This document shows, piece by piece, positions 61,217 through 64,000 of a stretch of DNA of 64,000 nt. How positions within the stretch are numbered: the stretch's first letter is position 1; each line of letters opens with the position of its first letter. The position numbers were made by a program, and so were the translations under genes. The stretch is from contig NZ_LMRR01000002.1 in NCBI RefSeq assembly GCF_001426085.1, positions 243,087-307,086 of the forward strand, written 5' to 3'. The notes beneath the pieces were generated by a model. It had not been told where the DNA came from, searched no databases, and saw only the letters and a list, made by a program, of their open reading frames with translations. The DNA comes from Rhodococcus sp. Leaf278. Lineage in GTDB: Bacteria > Actinomycetota > Actinomycetes > Mycobacteriales > Mycobacteriaceae.

Positions 61217-62053
61217 ATGACTCCGATGACCGAAGTGGACGCACTGGCACCGAGCCCCGACGGGGTGTGGGCTCACGAGAACGTGGTGGTCCGACACCTC
61301 CACGGTCTCGAGTTGGACGCTGTCCGGACGGGGACGACAGTTCAGGTCTGTCATGGCCTGACGTCGGCCGAGATCGGAGAGCGCTTGATTCCGATGATCA
61401 CCGCACAGGCCCGGCATGTAGGACTTTCGCAGCGCGAATTCGAGCTGGTGCTGGTCGGAGTCGTCCGCTCCACCATCTCCGATCCGGTCGACGCGTGGAC
61501 TACGTACTATCGAAATTCACTGCGCGAGCTGAACTCCGGCACAGCCGATTTTGCTTCGGTCCATGAGCGCGCAGAGACTTCGATCGTCGGTTCGGTGCTC
61601 GACTTGGGTTCGTGCTTCGGCTTCTTCCCACTGAGGCTGGCCATGAAAGGCCACTCGGTGACAGCCACCGATCTGTCCGCCGGCACGATGCGTCTGCTCG
61701 CCACCGTCGCTCCGCGTCTCGGAGTCACGCTCGACACCATTGTGTGCGACGCCGCCGACGTTCCTGTTGCGGACAGTAGCGTCGATACAGTGACGGCATT
61801 GCATCTGCTGGAACACGTCGATGCCGAGACGGGCTCACGAATCATGGCCGAAGCACTCCGGATCGCCCGCATACGCGTGGTCGTAGCCGTGCCCTACGAA
61901 ACCGAGACCACCACCTGCCACGGGCACGTTCGCACGTTCGACAGGGCGGCGCTGATCGAGCTCGGTCGGTCGACAGACGCGAGATTCCAGACGTCGGAGC
62001 ATCACGGTGGATGGCTCGTGGTCGACAAAGCCGCTGCACCACAGTTGACCTGA
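61217..62053 (+). CDS. mftM: SAM-dependent methyltransferase, MftM-like
   Basis: A class I methyltransferase, 278 residues from the ATG at 61217. SAM motif I is SVLDLGSCFGFFPLRLAMKG (about 135-154), followed by VTATDLSAGTMRL, IVCDAADVPVADSSVDTVTALHLLEHV and a C-terminal GGWLVVDK. Its position divergent to mftA matches the mycofactocin oligosaccharide methyltransferase, which methylates a glucose of the glycan chain. The start is uncertain; in-frame ATGs at 61148, 61154, 61175 and 61226 are also possible and no ribosome site is strong. Confidence 0.8.
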   Translation: MTPMTEVDALAPSPDGVWAHENVVVRHLHGLELDAVRTGTTVQVCHGLTSAEIGERLIPMITAQARHVGLSQREFELVLVGVVRSTISDPVDAWTTYYRNSLRELNSGTADFASVHERAETSIVGSVLDLGSCFGFFPLRLAMKGHSVTATDLSAGTMRLLATVAPRLGVTLDTIVCDAADVPVADSSVDTVTALHLLEHVDAETGSRIMAEALRIARIRVVVAVPYETETTTCHGHVRTFDRAALIELGRSTDARFQTSEHHGGWLVVDKAAAPQLT

Positions 62054-62088
62054 ACAGGGTTCGCGCCCCGGGTATCTCACCGACGCAC

Positions 62089-64000
62089 CTAGAACGGCGG
62101 CTCATCGGCATCCTCGATCGTTGGTTCTGATTCCTGGTCGTGGTTGTCCGGTGGGTGGGGGTAGGCGATGATGCCGGATCGTCTGGGTTTGGTGGGGATG
62201 TGTGGTCTCAGGTCGTTGTCGAGGATGGCTACGGCTGTGCCGTTGGCGGGCAGTGTGATTCGGGTGGTCTTGGAGGTGGATCGCCAGAGGATCGCGCCGC
62301 CGGGAAGCATGACCGCGCTCCAGTAGCCGGCGGATTTGACGGTGTGGTGGAACTCGCAGAGGCATTGGAGGTTGTTGACCGTCGTCCAGCCGCCGCCGAG
62401 GGGGTTGGCGTGATCGAACGGGGTGATGTGGTCGAGTTGGCAGCGGTCTGCTGGTCTTTGGCAGCCGGGGAATCGGCAGTGGCGGTCGCGGAGTCGGACG
62501 GCGGCGGTGGTGAGGGCATCTGGTCGGTAGATCAGGGCCCGGTCGGTCAGTGGATCCCGTGCGACGGACTTTCCGAGGGTGGGGTCGGCGGCGATCGCTG
62601 CTTCGAGAGCGGAAGCGAGGGAGGCGTTGCCGAGGTAAATACCTGAGGGTGTGCGGGCTCCGGGCGTGTGGCCTGTGGTGTGGCTGACCGGGTTGTTGCG
62701 CCGACTCGCGGTGGGCAGGTCGAGGGCAGAGCTGTGCCGTGTGCCCTTGCCGACGGGTGTGTGGGTACAGAACAGCGCTGCAGCGGAGGCCAGTGATCCC
62801 AGTCGACGCTGGTGCCGGTCGTCGCTGGCGGCTGCGGCTGCGGGTGCCGGGTCTGTTGCTGGTGCCGGGCCTGTTGGTGGTGCCTGGCCTGTTGGTGGTG
62901 CCGGGCCTGTTTGTGGTGCCGGGCCTTCGGCTGGTCTCGGGCCGGAGGCTGCGGGGCCGGATGGTGTTGCAGACGAACGTGATTGCGCACAGCTCGATGC
63001 GAAGTCAGGTACCGGCGATGCCTGTTCCGGAGACAACCCTGAAGCTGGCGCGGTTTCCGAGGGAGCAGCTGCCACGGGGTCGGTGGCCGACGGTGCGTCC
63101 GCTTGCCGGTCGGGCACTGGTGCCCCTGCACGTGTCGCTGCGTTCTTCCGGACAGGCTCGGCGGCATCAGTTTCGGGAATTGCCGACGGATCGGTCGCAG
63201 GTACGGGTGTGGACTCGTCGTCCTCATCGGACCCGGCAGTCTCGCCGGTTACGCCATTCTTTTCGATCCCCTCGGACCCACCGGTCCCGTTTGTTTCGTC
63301 GACCGCATCTCCCGGCGTCTCCGCTGAAGGGGTGCTGTCCGGCGCACGCTCAGATGCAGGAGTACTGGCCGAAGTCGGTGAGGTCGGGGGATCAGCCTTC
63401 GCCCCCGAATCCGTAGCCGACCCCGTTTCCCCTGCATCAGCATCAGAGTCCGGATCTGCACTTGCATCCGAGTCTGCGTCTACATCTGCGTCGGCATCGG
63501 CATCGGCATCTGCATCTGCATCTGCGTCTACATCTGTGTCGGTGTCAGTCACCGTTTCGGCGTCGGATCCCGTTGCAGCCCCATCTGTCTCGCTGCCCGA
63601 TCGCTGTTCCCATTCCCCGGTCTCCGGGTTCTGCACCGCCAGACCGAGCTTCTCCGCGAGAGTGACCGCCTCGGTGAGCAGGACCTGCCACTGACTGTTA
63701 CGCGCCAACTCCCGCGCCAGATCCGGATCGATCGAGCCATGCCCGGCGAGATACGCAGGGTTCGCGAGTAACCCGATGAGGGTGGCGATGTCGACGGTGA
63801 CCATCGTCAACGGCACCCGACGATCCGGCAACGCCGCATCGGCTTTCGGGCAGTCCTCGCGTTGGCACAGGCATGCCAGGCGGGGTTCACCGTGCATCCT
63901 CGCCATGAACGCATCACACAACCGGTCCTGTTTACCGCGGGGGCGTCGGACACTGCGGTGGCCACGGTGACGATGCTCGACGGCTCCGGGCAATCGCTCG
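62089..64000 (-). CDS. DUF222/HNH endonuclease-like protein (5' end outside window)
   Basis: The 3' part of a gene of the actinobacterial DUF222-HNH (13E12 repeat) family, open to the right edge. The first part seen (about 100 residues: RLCDAFMARMHGE, VDIATLIGLLANPAYLAGHG) is the end of the DUF222 region. Then come about 250 low-complexity residues: alternating Asp-Ala/Asp-Thr runs, Ser/Thr/Pro-rich sequence and PAPPTGQ-type repeats. The C-terminal HNH nuclease motif follows: CRFPGCQRP, CQLDHITPFDHANPLGGG and LCEFHHTVKSAGYW. Such genes occur in many copies per genome, often near mobile DNA; their function is not established. A TTG at 63993 is probably not the true start because the frame and DUF222 homology continue upstream. 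Confidence 0.85.
   Translation of the reverse strand, partial: ERLPGAVEHRHRGHRSVRRPRGKQDRLCDAFMARMHGEPRLACLCQREDCPKADAALPDRRVPLTMVTVDIATLIGLLANPAYLAGHGSIDPDLARELARNSQWQVLLTEAVTLAEKLGLAVQNPETGEWEQRSGSETDGAATGSDAETVTDTDTDVDADADADADADADADVDADSDASADPDSDADAGETGSATDSGAKADPPTSPTSASTPASERAPDSTPSAETPGDAVDETNGTGGSEGIEKNGVTGETAGSDEDDESTPVPATDPSAIPETDAAEPVRKNAATRAGAPVPDRQADAPSATDPVAAAPSETAPASGLSPEQASPVPDFASSCAQSRSSATPSGPAASGPRPAEGPAPQTGPAPPTGQAPPTGPAPATDPAPAAAAASDDRHQRRLGSLASAAALFCTHTPVGKGTRHSSALDLPTASRRNNPVSHTTGHTPGARTPSGIYLGNASLASALEAAIAADPTLGKSVARDPLTDRALIYRPDALTTAAVRLRDRHCRFPGCQRPADRCQLDHITPFDHANPLGGGWTTVNNLQCLCEFHHTVKSAGYWSAVMLPGGAILWRSTSKTTRITLPANGTAVAILDNDLRPHIPTKPRRSGIIAYPHPPDNHDQESEPTIEDADEPPF
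62843..62932. repeat. 18-bp tandem repeat in the HNH gene
   Basis: Five 18-bp units (consensus GGTGCCGGGCCTGTTGGT on the plus strand) starting at 62843, 62861, 62879, 62897 and 62915, encoding a Pro/Thr/Gly/Ala-rich hexapeptide repeat on the minus strand. Confidence 0.85.
63432..63550. repeat. Hexanucleotide-type repeat tract encoding Asp-Ala/Asp-Ser runs
   Basis: A tract of GCATCT/GCATCG/GCGTCT-like hexamers on the plus strand, encoding alternating Asp with Ala, Val, Ser or Thr. It is a likely slippage hotspot that stays in frame. Confidence 0.8.

Noticed and set aside
62840..63560. Possible CRISPR array in the HNH gene repeats
   Set aside because: Units are 6 or 18 bp, contiguous without spacers, and maintain the reading frame.

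Overview
The window reads as a chromosomal segment of a high-GC actinobacterium of the Mycobacteriales, most likely Rhodococcus or a close relative. The signs are GC-rich coding with frequent GTG/TTG starts, a mycofactocin locus, an F420-type PPOX enzyme, an acetoacetyl-CoA synthetase and a DUF222/13E12-type HNH protein. The assignment rests on gene content and style only. Nearly all of the sequence is coding. No gene-free stretch exceeds about 285 bp, and the longest three are the divergent mftA/mftM region, the leader of the giant NRPS gene, and the gap between the STAND gene and a LuxR-type gene.

Region 1 (1-25245) is a nonribosomal peptide assembly line on the minus strand. A 6974-residue synthetase carries six complete C-A-T modules plus a final lone C domain. 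A second synthetase follows, begins directly with an A domain and runs off the left edge. Binding-pocket residues read by eye give Thr for modules 2 and 5 and Ser for modules 3 and 7; modules 1, 4 and 6 have pockets I cannot assign. No epimerase or thioesterase domain, MbtH gene or exporter is visible here. The two proteins meet inside a module, and the segments on either side of the break are homologous to each other.

Region 2 (25246-31248) is on the minus strand. It holds a PPOX/F420 enzyme, glycerate kinase with an SLC13-type transporter, and a two-component system co-transcribed with a small secreted acidic repeat protein. Helically phased ATGA repeats lie in front of both the transporter operon and the two-component operon, which suggests one regulator for both.

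Region 3 (31249-45321) is carbon metabolism: a YtcJ-like amidohydrolase, a hot-dog thioesterase, acetoacetyl-CoA synthetase, a fatty-acyl-CoA synthetase, and an ethanolamine pathway without shell genes. That pathway comprises the permease, EutB and EutC in a tightly overlapping operon, then a cation diffusion facilitator, DUF779, acetaldehyde dehydrogenase and a GAF-type regulator. Ethanolamine would be imported, split to acetaldehyde and ammonia, and the aldehyde oxidised to acetate.

Region 4 (45372-62053) is a mycofactocin locus in two blocks. mftA, mftB, mftC, mftD and a second mftD-like gene lie at 56862-60931, with a divergent methyltransferase (mftM-like) beyond them. mftE, mftF and mftG lie at 45372-49107. 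The 7.7 kb between the blocks carries a GntR/FCD regulator, an NCS1 transporter, a hydantoin racemase, a small membrane protein, a 1257-residue HTH-STAND-transmembrane-WD40 protein and a stand-alone LuxR HTH protein. The 37-residue MftA precursor ends in the canonical IDGMCGVY.

Region 5 (62089-64000) is the 3' part of a DUF222/HNH endonuclease-like gene with long low-complexity Asp/Ala and Pro/Thr insertions; its start lies outside the window.
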